Shown one piece after another: positions 1-5,345 of a DNA stretch of 6,863 bases (within the stretch, counting starts at the first letter, position 1; every line of letters starts with the position of its first letter). The notes under the pieces were generated by a model. That model was given only the letters and a program-made list of their open reading frames with translations, was not told where the DNA came from and ran no database searches. Origin of the DNA: Lachnospiraceae bacterium. GTDB taxonomy: Bacteria > Bacillota > Clostridia > Lachnospirales > Lachnospiraceae. The DNA lies in assembly GCA_900754855.1 (NCBI GenBank), contig CAAEEI010000149.1, positions 1 to 6,863 of the forward strand, given 5' to 3'. Both the position numbers and the translations under genes were made by a program.

Positions 1-108
1 ACATCACTCGCTTGGGAACCCGAATGAAATTTATGAATTGAACGTTCAAGGTTGTTTTGTTATTCAGTTATCAACTTGCTTTGTTGCTTTCAATGCGAAA
101 GCTTTTAT
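1..108 (-). other. Probable leader of an rRNA operon running off the left edge
   Basis: This is the region transcribed from the two tandem promoters. It has no plausible ribosome binding site plus reading frame on the minus strand. It includes a stretch near 63-79 reading TTGATAACTGAATAAC, similar to the leader/spacer motifs (TTGAAAACTGAATA type) next to rRNA genes in many Clostridia. It also has a perfect palindrome TTGAACGTTCAA (38-49). No recognisable 16S, 23S or 5S sequence is reached inside the window, so the identity of the downstream gene is inferred from promoter strength and the leader motif only. Confidence 0.45.
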
Positions 109-137
109 ATTCTATCACATCGTTTTGTGTTTGTCAA
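109..137 (-). promoter_or_regulatory. Stable-RNA promoter P2 (probable rRNA operon, promoter nearest the left edge)
   Basis: Read on the minus strand, this is a -35 TTGACA (132-137), a 17-nt spacer and an extended -10 TGATAGAAT (hexamer 109-114). An A/T-rich stretch lies directly upstream (about 138-164) and could act as an UP element. The predicted transcript starts near 102 and opens with a hairpin (GCTTTC/GAAAGC, 86-102). Tandem near-consensus promoters 83 bp apart, with no coding sequence after them, are typical of rRNA operons in Firmicutes. The rRNA itself would lie left of position 1, so that assignment is inference. Confidence 0.75.
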
Positions 138-191
138 GAACTTTTTTTAATTTATTTTTTGAAGTTCTTGTCGCTCACAAGCAACTTTTAT

Positions 192-219
192 ATTATATCA
201 CATTCTCAACAAATGTCAA
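192..219 (-). promoter_or_regulatory. Stable-RNA promoter P1 (probable rRNA operon, upstream of P2)
   Basis: The minus strand has a perfect -35 TTGACA (214-219), a 16-nt spacer and an extended -10 TGATATAAT (hexamer 192-197). The -10 region and the bases after it (GTGATATAATATAAAAG) nearly repeat those of the second promoter 83 bp downstream. The predicted start is near 185, followed by a small hairpin (CTTGT/ACAAG, 167-181). The -35 begins two bases after the T-tract of the tRNA terminator, so that AT-rich terminator also sits where an UP element would be. Confidence 0.78.
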
Positions 220-220
220 G

Positions 221-253
221 AAAAATTTGTAATCATTTTTAATGATTACAAAT
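221..253 (-). terminator. AT-rich intrinsic terminator after the tRNA-Ser pair
   Basis: This is a perfect 13-bp inverted repeat (225-237 with 241-253) with a TTT loop. On the minus strand it is followed by a run of T (225-221) and then CTT. It lies 3 nt past the 3' end of tRNA-Ser(GGA). Only two of the 13 pairs are G-C, so the stem is long but weak. The position straight after the tRNA and the T-tract make a terminator the simplest reading. Confidence 0.7.
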
Positions 254-255
254 AA

Positions 256-344
256 CGGAGAAGAAGGGATTTGAACCCTTGCGCCGCTATTAACGACCTA
301 CTCACTTTCCAGGCGAGCCCCTTCGGCCTCTTGGGTACTTCTCC
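256..344 (-). tRNA. tRNA-Ser(GGA)
   Basis: This is an 89-nt class II tRNA on the minus strand. The 7-bp acceptor stem GGAGAAG pairs with CTTCTCC, and G is the discriminator base. The anticodon arm CTCGC-CTGGAAA-GTGAG gives anticodon GGA, which reads UCC and UCU. A long variable arm, as expected for tRNA-Ser, follows, and then a T-arm containing GGTTCAAATCC. The CCA end is not encoded (TTATT follows), so it must be added after transcription. It lies 38 nt downstream of tRNA-Ser(TGA) with no promoter between, so the two are probably one transcript. Confidence 0.95.
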
Positions 345-382
345 AAAATGTAAACAACTTCTTTTTCTTCTCGTAAAAAATA

Positions 383-468
383 CGGAGAAGGTGGGATTCG
401 AACCCACGGTACCTTTCAGTATCACTGGTTTTCAAGACCAGCTCCTTAAACCACTCGGACACCTCTCC
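383..468 (-). tRNA. tRNA-Ser(TGA)
   Basis: This is an 86-nt class II tRNA on the minus strand. The acceptor stem GGAGAGG pairs with CTTCTCC with one G-U pair, and the discriminator is G. The anticodon arm CTGGT-CTTGAAA-ACCAG gives anticodon TGA, which reads UCA and, with wobble modification, other UCN codons. It has a long variable arm and a T-arm with GGTTCGAATCC. CCA is not encoded. It is the first gene of a two-tRNA unit, about 33 nt downstream of the predicted transcription start. Confidence 0.95.
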
Positions 469-507
469 AGAAGCTATTTTGTTGTCGCTGCTAACTGCGA
501 CTTGCTT

Positions 508-536
508 ATATTACCATTTTCACAGACTAATGTCAA
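508..536 (-). promoter_or_regulatory. Promoter of the tRNA-Ser pair
   Basis: The minus strand has a perfect -35 TTGACA (531-536), a 17-nt spacer and a -10 TAATAT (508-513). The predicted start is near 501, at the outer edge of a hairpin (GTCGC/GCGAC, 484-501) in the leader before tRNA-Ser(TGA). A purine tract rich in A (539-577 on this strand) lies directly upstream of the -35, where an UP element would bind the RNA polymerase alpha subunits. Confidence 0.8.
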
Positions 537-538
537 CA

Positions 539-577
539 CTTTTTTTCTTTTTTTTCTTATCTTTTTTCTTTTTCTTC
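539..577. other. 39-nt homopurine/homopyrimidine tract behind the tRNA promoter
   Basis: The plus strand is all C/T except for one A at 559. Runs of 6, 8 and 6 T are separated by single C residues, with a break near 559. On the minus strand this is an A-tract array just upstream of the tRNA -35 box. A-tracts here are known to act as UP elements or as intrinsic bends in strong promoters. I infer that role from position. The tract is also prone to polymerase slippage, so exact run lengths may vary. Confidence 0.6.
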
Positions 578-626
578 GTCAACATCATTTATACGGCATA
601 AAACAGGCCTTTTTCCCTTTGAAAAA

Positions 627-791
627 TCATCTGTGTATATACATTCTTGTCTTATCCGGTTCATCATCTTCCTGAACCATACACAGAAATTCCCATCCAT
701 ATCTTTCATAGAAACCTGTATGGTCTGTAATCAGATAGACTGGGTGAAACCATTCCGCTGCCTTTCCTTTTTTCATTCTGCGATCATTTCT
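627..791 (-). pseudogene. Remnant of a GNAT N-acetyltransferase (C-terminal part only)
   Basis: The minus-strand frame ending in TGA at 627-629 encodes about 50 residues. They include EWFHPVYLITDHTGFYERYGW, then EFLCMV and RMYIHR. This resembles the last strand-helix segment of GNAT acetyltransferases, where a [T/N]DH-x-G-[F/L]YE-[K/R]YG[W/F] motif is common. A full GNAT domain has about 140-160 residues, so the acetyl-CoA binding core is missing. The frame is closed upstream by a TAA at 792-794. The only ATG (774-776) has no ribosome binding site, and the greA terminator hairpin sits immediately upstream. I therefore read it as a 5'-deleted pseudogene. A functional 49-residue peptide is much less likely. 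The family call rests on motif memory, not a search. Confidence 0.62.
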
Positions 792-798
792 TTATGAT

Positions 799-833
799 AA
801 AGAAAACGACACTATATTTCAAGCGTCGTTTTC
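799..833 (-). terminator. Probable intrinsic terminator of greA and the pot operon
   Basis: A 9-bp perfect inverted repeat, GAAAACGAC (802-810) with GTCGTTTTC (825-833), encloses a 14-nt loop. On the minus strand the last arm runs into TTTATC, giving GTTTTCTTTATC as a T-rich end. It lies about 90 nt past the greA stop and before the GNAT remnant. A second perfect repeat (787-795 with 797-805) shares bases with its distal arm. The T-tract is interrupted, so efficiency is uncertain. Confidence 0.55.
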
Positions 834-920
834 CTCTATCTCTGTATTTCTTTGTATAAATCTTTTAAGACGCCCTTTCCCGGATTCGTTAAATCGGATT
901 TTTCCTCTTTTCGTCTTCCT

Positions 921-1418
921 TTAAAATTTATTCAGGGGAAGATCCTCTTCAAAAGGAATAATCTTTCGTATTTCCACATAATAGCCATACTGAGGATTAA
1001 CCTGTACATAGACGCGATCCCCTGTTCGATGCCCCATAAGAGCCGTACCCAGAGGAGATTCTATACTTACCCTGTTTTTCATTGAATCTGTCAGCACGGT
1101 CGTTACAAAGGAGAACTCTTCTTCCTCTCCTTCTTCCTCAAAATACAGCGTAACTGTTTTATTTAATCCTATCTGATCTTCCGGAACATCAGCAGAAACA
1201 ACTTCTGCCGTGCGGATCATCCTCTCCAGATAGCGTATTCTGCTCTCATTTCTGTTTTTTTCCTTTTTTGCCGCATGATATTCAAAATTTTCACTTAGAT
1301 CCCCATGCGCCCTTGCTTCTTTCACCTGTTCCAGCAATTCTTTACGCACAACGACCTTTCTGTGCTCAATCTCTTCTTTCATTTTTTGAATATCCTGTCT
1401 GGTCAGTTTATGTCCCAT
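921..1418 (-). CDS. greA: Transcription elongation factor GreA
   Basis: GreA (165 aa) binds the secondary channel of RNA polymerase and stimulates cleavage of backtracked RNA so that stalled elongation resumes. Residues 1-75 form the N-terminal coiled coil, with the family signature ARAHGDLSENFEYHAAK. Asp40 and Glu43 match the acidic tip residues (Asp41, Glu44) of E. coli GreA. Residues 80-165 form the FKBP-like domain, with the conserved SPLGTALMGHRTGDRVYVQV. The start chosen is the ATG at 1418, because CAGGAGG lies 5 nt upstream and the family begins near there. The open frame continues to 1514 but would add 32 unrelated residues. A Glu-rich loop (94-101) is more acidic than in E. coli GreA. 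The gene lies 17 nt after potD, in the same direction, so it is probably the last gene of the pot operon. In many Firmicutes greA sits next to lysS instead, so this may be a second GreA paralogue. Confidence 0.93.
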   Translation of the reverse strand: MGHKLTRQDIQKMKEEIEHRKVVVRKELLEQVKEARAHGDLSENFEYHAAKKEKNRNESRIRYLERMIRTAEVVSADVPEDQIGLNKTVTLYFEEEGEEEEFSFVTTVLTDSMKNRVSIESPLGTALMGHRTGDRVYVQVNPQYGYYVEIRKIIPFEEDLPLNKF

Positions 1419-1423
1419 GTCTT

Positions 1424-1429
1424 CCTCCT
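1424..1429 (-). promoter_or_regulatory. Ribosome binding site that fixes the greA start
   Basis: AGGAGG on the minus strand lies 5 nt before the ATG at 1418, in the short gap after the potD stop. It supports the 165-residue GreA over the longer open frame. Confidence 0.85.
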
Positions 1430-1435
1430 GCAAAA

Positions 1436-2557
1436 TCAGTATGCCTTTAATTCTTTCCAGAGACGACTGTAAAGCGCATCCATGTCTTCTCCGAGATATT
1501 GATACACTTCGCACTTATTCATGATTTCTTCGTCAGGAAAAATCGTCGGATCGTTTCTGGTTTCTTCATCCAGTGCATCATAAACTGCCGTATTCGGCGT
1601 CCCATACCAGATGTAATCAAAATTCATCATGGCCACATCCGGACGATTCATAAAGTCGATAAACAGTTCCGCTTCTTTTTTGTGCTTTGCCGTTTTGGGA
1701 ATCATCCAACAATCAAACCAGATATTTGTTCCTTCCCTGGGTACGGCATAGGCCAGATCTTCATTGGCTTCGATGGCCACCGTGGCGTCGCCGGAATAAA
1801 TGACGCCCAGGGCCGCATCGCCGGAAATCATGGCGTCTTTCGTTTCATCCACCAGGTAGGCCGCCAAAAGAGGTTTTTGCTTCATCAGCAATCTCTGTGC
1901 TTCCCGCAGCTTCTCCTCGCTGGTGGTATTGATCGAATGTCCCTTCCATTTTAACGGTACGATAAAAGCATCACGAACGCTGTTTTCCATGATTATCTGA
2001 TTCTTATATTTTTCTTTCCAGAGAACAGACCAGCTGTCCACCTCTTCTTTCACCATGGCAGTATTGTATAAAATCCCTACCGTTCCAAACAAATAGGGCA
2101 CGGCATATTCATTTCGGGGATCAAAAGACTGGCATAGTTCAAGATATTTTGCACCGACATTCTCCATATACTGCATTTGGTCATGATTAATTTTCTGCAC
2201 CTCGCCATCCTGAATCATTCTTTCGATCATATAGTCCGACGTGCAGATGACATCATAATCGATGGCGCCGGACTGGTATTTGGTATACATGTCTTCCGGA
2301 GTGATATATTCTTCATATTTCACATCAATTCCCGTTTCTTCTTCAAACATCCTGAGCACATCCCGGTCAATGTAGTCGCCGTAATTAAATACGATCAGCG
2401 ACTTGTCTTCCTCCGCCTTCTCCTTCTTATCTGTACAACCGGTCAGGATTCCCAGACTTGCCGCCAGCAAAAAACAAAGAACCACGCACCGATATTTTCT
2501 TTGATGAAGGCAATACAAAAGATTTATTCTTCCTGTACTTTTTTTATCTTTTTTCAA
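1436..2557 (-). CDS. potD: Spermidine/putrescine-binding lipoprotein PotD
   Basis: This is the extracytoplasmic solute-binding subunit (373 aa) that captures polyamines and delivers them to the PotBC permease. A long positive n-region (1-23) and a hydrophobic stretch (24-38) lead to the lipobox LTGC. Cys41 is the predicted lipid anchor, which suits a Gram-positive cell surface. The mature part aligns along its length with E. coli PotD: VFNYGDYIDRD near 56-66, YDVICTSDY near 101-109, VPYLFGT near 153-159, and WFDCWMIP at 280-287. Trp280 and Asp282 correspond to E. coli Trp255 and Asp257, ligand contacts. By my alignment from memory, E. coli Asp168 is replaced by Ser193 and Glu171 by Asp196, so the exact substrate is uncertain. 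The start is TTG at 2557 with AGGAGG 7 nt upstream. TTG overlaps the potC stop as TTGA, which suggests coupled translation. Confidence 0.92.
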   Translation of the reverse strand: MKKDKKSTGRINLLYCLHQRKYRCVVLCFLLAASLGILTGCTDKKEKAEEDKSLIVFNYGDYIDRDVLRMFEEETGIDVKYEEYITPEDMYTKYQSGAIDYDVICTSDYMIERMIQDGEVQKINHDQMQYMENVGAKYLELCQSFDPRNEYAVPYLFGTVGILYNTAMVKEEVDSWSVLWKEKYKNQIIMENSVRDAFIVPLKWKGHSINTTSEEKLREAQRLLMKQKPLLAAYLVDETKDAMISGDAALGVIYSGDATVAIEANEDLAYAVPREGTNIWFDCWMIPKTAKHKKEAELFIDFMNRPDVAMMNFDYIWYGTPNTAVYDALDEETRNDPTIFPDEEIMNKCEVYQYLGEDMDALYSRLWKELKAY

Positions 2558-3345
2558 TATTCTGCCTCCTTCCGGTCTTTCGTTGCCGACAGATGATTAA
2601 TCATTCCCAACAAGAAAAGAATGGTAAAAAACAAAATGGTGGACAAAGCATACATTTCCGGGTTAATACCCCGGCGAAGCTGCTGATACAACATGGTGGA
2701 AATCGTATTGATTCCCGCCCCTTTTGTAAAATAAGTCACCACAAAATCATCCATGGAAATGGTAAACGCAAAGAAAAATCCAGACAGGATTCCGGACATA
2801 ATTTCCGGCAGTACCACCTTCACAAAAGCATAAATATGAGAGGCACCCAGATCCAATGCAGCCTCATAAAGATTTTTATTCACCTGCTGCAGTTTGGGCA
2901 TGACATTTAAAATCACATAAGGAAGACCGATGGTCACGTGGGCAATCAACATGGAGGTGAAGCCCAGCGTCATAAAGTGGACAAACAGCAGCATGATCGC
3001 AATACCGGTTACCATTTCTGAATTCAGCAACGGAATATTGGCCACCGACTGCATAACTCCTTTCAATCTTTTTCCCATGGCAGACATGGCTATGCAGGCC
3101 AGCGTACCAAGCACCGTGGCAATCAGCGCCGCGGATGTTGTTAGGAGCAACGACGTCTTCACCGCCAGCAGGACTTCTTCGTTCCGGAATAAATCAGCGT
3201 ACCAGTGGAGTGTGAATCCTCCCCATACCGTACGTATTTTCGAATCATTAAACGAACAGATTACCAGAATAATCAGCGGTGCATACAAAAGAAAACCCAC
3301 CAGCGCAACGTAAAATCTGCCAAGATACTTTTTTGCCTTTACCAT
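2554..3345 (-). CDS. potC: Spermidine/putrescine ABC transporter permease PotC
   Basis: This is one of the two membrane subunits (263 aa) that form the polyamine channel. Hydrophobic segments lie near 10-31, 62-87, 103-124, 129-149, 184-205 and 233-252, giving about six membrane helices. The cytoplasmic EAA loop that docks on the ATPase is EAALDLGASHIYAFVKVVLP (161-180). The conserved SMDDFVVTYF (197-206) follows, a sequence typical of PotC (type I, binding-protein-dependent permease). The ATG at 3345 lies inside the end of potB (7-nt overlap). An AGGAG lies 10 nt upstream, slightly farther than ideal. An ATG at 3350 is out of frame and belongs to the last codons of potB. The TGA stop overlaps the potD start by 4 nt. 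Confidence 0.95.
   Translation of the reverse strand: MVKAKKYLGRFYVALVGFLLYAPLIILVICSFNDSKIRTVWGGFTLHWYADLFRNEEVLLAVKTSLLLTTSAALIATVLGTLACIAMSAMGKRLKGVMQSVANIPLLNSEMVTGIAIMLLFVHFMTLGFTSMLIAHVTIGLPYVILNVMPKLQQVNKNLYEAALDLGASHIYAFVKVVLPEIMSGILSGFFFAFTISMDDFVVTYFTKGAGINTISTMLYQQLRRGINPEMYALSTILFFTILFLLGMINHLSATKDRKEAEY
2565..2570 (-). promoter_or_regulatory. Ribosome binding site supporting the TTG start of potD
   Basis: AGGAGG on the minus strand is followed by the 7-nt spacer CAGAATA and then TTG at 2557. No ATG or GTG lies nearby in frame. The strong site and good spacing favour TTG as the true start, with the weak codon offset by coupling to potC. Confidence 0.8.
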
Positions 3346-4154
3346 AACATCGTATCTCCTTCCTCTGTTTTATTGCGGTTCATCACTGCCATACTGATAA
3401 AAATAAACAGCATGAGGACAAGAGACAGGCCTGATCCGAGATTCCAGTTGCTGGTCATGTTAAACTCCTGTTCAATCACATTACCCAGAAGCAGGATTTT
3501 TGAACCGCCCAGAATATCTGCCACAACAAATTCTGAAATACTTGGAATAAACACCATGGTCACCCCGCTGATGACGCCAGGCAAAGAAAGAGGAATAATA
3601 ATTTTCTTAAACGTCGTCCATACGGTGGCGCCAAGATCTTCCGCTGCCTCGATGACGTCTTTATCAATTTTGCTCATGACATTATAAATAGGCAGAATCA
3701 TAAACGGAAGATAATCATAAACCATACCAATGAGCACCGCTCCCTTGGTGTACATGATCCGCCAGGCCGGCAGGCCAAAAAAGTCCAGCACCGCATTTAT
3801 CACTCCTGTGTTGGATAAAATCATCTGCATGGCCAGCACCCGCAAAAGGAAATTGATCCACATGGGCAGAATAAACAACATAATTACCAGATCTGCTCTT
3901 TTTCCCCTGTGCCGACTGAGAATATAGGCCAGAGGATAAGCAATCAACAGGCAGATTACCGTACTTCCCAGAGCCATGATGACTGAATTGATAAACGCCT
4001 TGTAGTGAACCGGATCGGCGATGGCCGCAAGATTGTCCAGCGTAAATACGCCCTGATCATTGGTCAGCCCGTAGTAAACGATCATCAGCAGCGGCAGAAC
4101 AATAAAACTAAGCGCCCAGAGAATATAGGGACTGATCAGTACCTTCCTAGACAT
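3339..4154 (-). CDS. potB: Spermidine/putrescine ABC transporter permease PotB
   Basis: This is the second membrane subunit of the polyamine importer (271 aa), paired with PotC. The N-terminus ISPYILWALSFIVLPLLMI is the first membrane segment. Others lie near 55-78, 88-108, 137-158, 193-215 and 240-258. The EAA loop runs EAAEDLGATVWTTFKKIIIP (169-188), and the following PSISEFVVADILGG (204-217) is characteristic of PotB rather than PotC. The length matches the family (about 270-285 aa). The ATG at 4154 overlaps the end of potA by 8 nt. The upstream ribosome binding site is poor (GAAGGCGG within the potA end), so translation probably depends on ribosomes finishing potA. Confidence 0.94.
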   Translation of the reverse strand: MSRKVLISPYILWALSFIVLPLLMIVYYGLTNDQGVFTLDNLAAIADPVHYKAFINSVIMALGSTVICLLIAYPLAYILSRHRGKRADLVIMLFILPMWINFLLRVLAMQMILSNTGVINAVLDFFGLPAWRIMYTKGAVLIGMVYDYLPFMILPIYNVMSKIDKDVIEAAEDLGATVWTTFKKIIIPLSLPGVISGVTMVFIPSISEFVVADILGGSKILLLGNVIEQEFNMTSNWNLGSGLSLVLMLFIFISMAVMNRNKTEEGDTMLW

Positions 4155-5220
4155 CCGTAATCACCGCCTTCTCATCATCCGACTCCGGTTTATGCATAAT
4201 CTGAATATTAAACGGAATAACGGAAATACTCACCCGGGTTCCCACAGGATAACAAAGCGTGCTGTGTACCAGCCACTCATACCCTCCGGCTTCCACTTCC
4301 ATCTCGTAATGTACGCCTTTAAAAATCAGCGAAGACACCACGCCGTCCAGAACACCTTTTCCTTCTTCTCCCAAAATCACATCTTCCGGACGGATCACCA
4401 CATCCACCGGACGATTGATTCCAAATCCCTCATCCACGCATTCAAATTTATGGCCGAGAATCTCCACCAGTTTATCTTCCAGCATAATACCGTCAATAAT
4501 ATTACTGTCTCCGATAAAATCTGCCACAAAAGCATTTTCCGGCTCATTGTAAATATCTTCCGGCGTGCCCATCTGCTGAATATATCCCTGATTCATCACC
4601 ACCACTTTATCCGACATGGTCAGCGCTTCTTCCTGGTCATGGGTAATGTAAATGAAGGTAATCCCCAGTTCTTCCTTCAGACGCATCAGTTCATACTGCA
4701 TATCCTGTCTGAGTTTCAAATCCAGCGCTCCCAACGGTTCGTCCAGAAGAAGAACCCTTGGTTCATTGACAATGGCCCTTGCGATGGCAATCCTCTGCTG
4801 CTGTCCACCGCTCAGAGAGGCAGGTTTTCTTTTTTCATAACCGTCGAGATTAACCAGTTTGAGGGCGTACCTAATCTTATCCCGGATATATGCCTCGGAT
4901 TTCTTTTTAATTTTCAAGCCAAACGCAATATTTTCTTCAATCGTCATATGCTGAAACAACGCATATTTCTGAAAAACCGTATTCAGGTTTCGTCGATTGG
5001 CCGGCACAGCCGTAATATCCTGTCCATCAAAAATTACTTTCCCTGCATCCGGTTTTTCAAAGCCCCCGATAATCCGCAAAGTCGTTGTTTTTCCACAACC
5101 GGAAGGTCCCAGAAGTGTGATAAACTCATTTTCTTTCACTTCCAGGCAAAGATCATCCAGAACCAGTGTATTTCCAAAAGATTTGGAGATATGCTGTAAT
5201 TCCACTAAATTATTTTTCAT
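4147..5220 (-). CDS. potA: Spermidine/putrescine ABC transporter ATP-binding protein PotA
   Basis: This is the ATPase (357 aa) that powers polyamine import on the cytoplasmic face of PotBC. All nucleotide-binding motifs are present: Walker A GPSGCGKT (38-45), Q-loop FQKYALF (83-89, Gln84), signature LSGGQ (136-140), Walker B VLLLDEP (156-162), D-loop GALD, and H-loop His194 in THDQEEA. The C-terminal region from about 235, including RPVDVVIRPEDV (270-281), is the TOBE regulatory domain of the PotA/MalK family. Length is normal. The family also includes iron and other importers, but PotB, PotC and PotD downstream settle the role. The ATG at 5220 is the only start in the open frame. Its ribosome binding site is weak and distant (AAAGG, 13 nt upstream). 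It follows cinA by 125 nt and a hairpin. Confidence 0.95.
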   Translation of the reverse strand: MKNNLVELQHISKSFGNTLVLDDLCLEVKENEFITLLGPSGCGKTTTLRIIGGFEKPDAGKVIFDGQDITAVPANRRNLNTVFQKYALFQHMTIEENIAFGLKIKKKSEAYIRDKIRYALKLVNLDGYEKRKPASLSGGQQQRIAIARAIVNEPRVLLLDEPLGALDLKLRQDMQYELMRLKEELGITFIYITHDQEEALTMSDKVVVMNQGYIQQMGTPEDIYNEPENAFVADFIGDSNIIDGIMLEDKLVEILGHKFECVDEGFGINRPVDVVIRPEDVILGEEGKGVLDGVVSSLIFKGVHYEMEVEAGGYEWLVHSTLCYPVGTRVSISVIPFNIQIMHKPESDDEKAVITDV

Positions 5221-5270
5221 CGATCGTCTATAACCTTTCTCTCTTTCCTGTTTTTTCTATCATACAGAAA

Positions 5271-5307
5271 CCCAAAACCAACTATTCATGGAAAAGTCAG
5301 TTTTGGG
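5271..5307 (-). terminator. Hairpin between cinA and potA (weak terminator or leader element)
   Basis: CCCAAAAC (5271-5278) pairs perfectly with GTTTTGGG (5300-5307). A 2x2 internal mismatch is followed by three more pairs (ACT/AGT) and an 11-nt loop. On the minus strand it lies 38 nt past the cinA stop and is followed only by TTTCTG, a poor T-tract. It could be a weak cinA terminator that lets some transcripts continue into potA, or a structure in the potA leader. I could not find a convincing -35/-10 pair after it. Confidence 0.45.
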
Positions 5308-5345
5308 TAAACAATAAAATTTCATCTGTTTTTCCCGGGTTTTCC

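Noticed and set aside
596..615. Possible plus-strand terminator (GGC...GCC followed by TTTTT)
   Set aside because: The stem is only about 3 bp and no plus-strand gene ends there.
271..675. Plus-strand open frame of 134 codons
   Set aside because: It runs antisense through both tRNA-Ser genes and the homopyrimidine tract, so it is not a protein gene.
836..931. Minus-strand open stretch after greA containing DLTNPGKGVLKDLYKEIQR
   Set aside because: The peptide looks protein-like, but there is no start codon between the upstream stop (932-934) and the TAG (836-838), and I recognise no family. It could be a decayed gene tail, but this is not supported enough to list.
1419..1514. N-terminal extension of GreA by 32 residues
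   Set aside because: It overlaps the end of potD, is unlike GreA, and the ATG at 1418 has a strong ribosome binding site.
4192..5199. Long plus-strand open frame (335 codons) antisense to potA
   Set aside because: It mirrors the potA coding frame, is rich in His, Ile and Phe in no family pattern, and lacks a ribosome binding site. potA has every ABC motif on the other strand.
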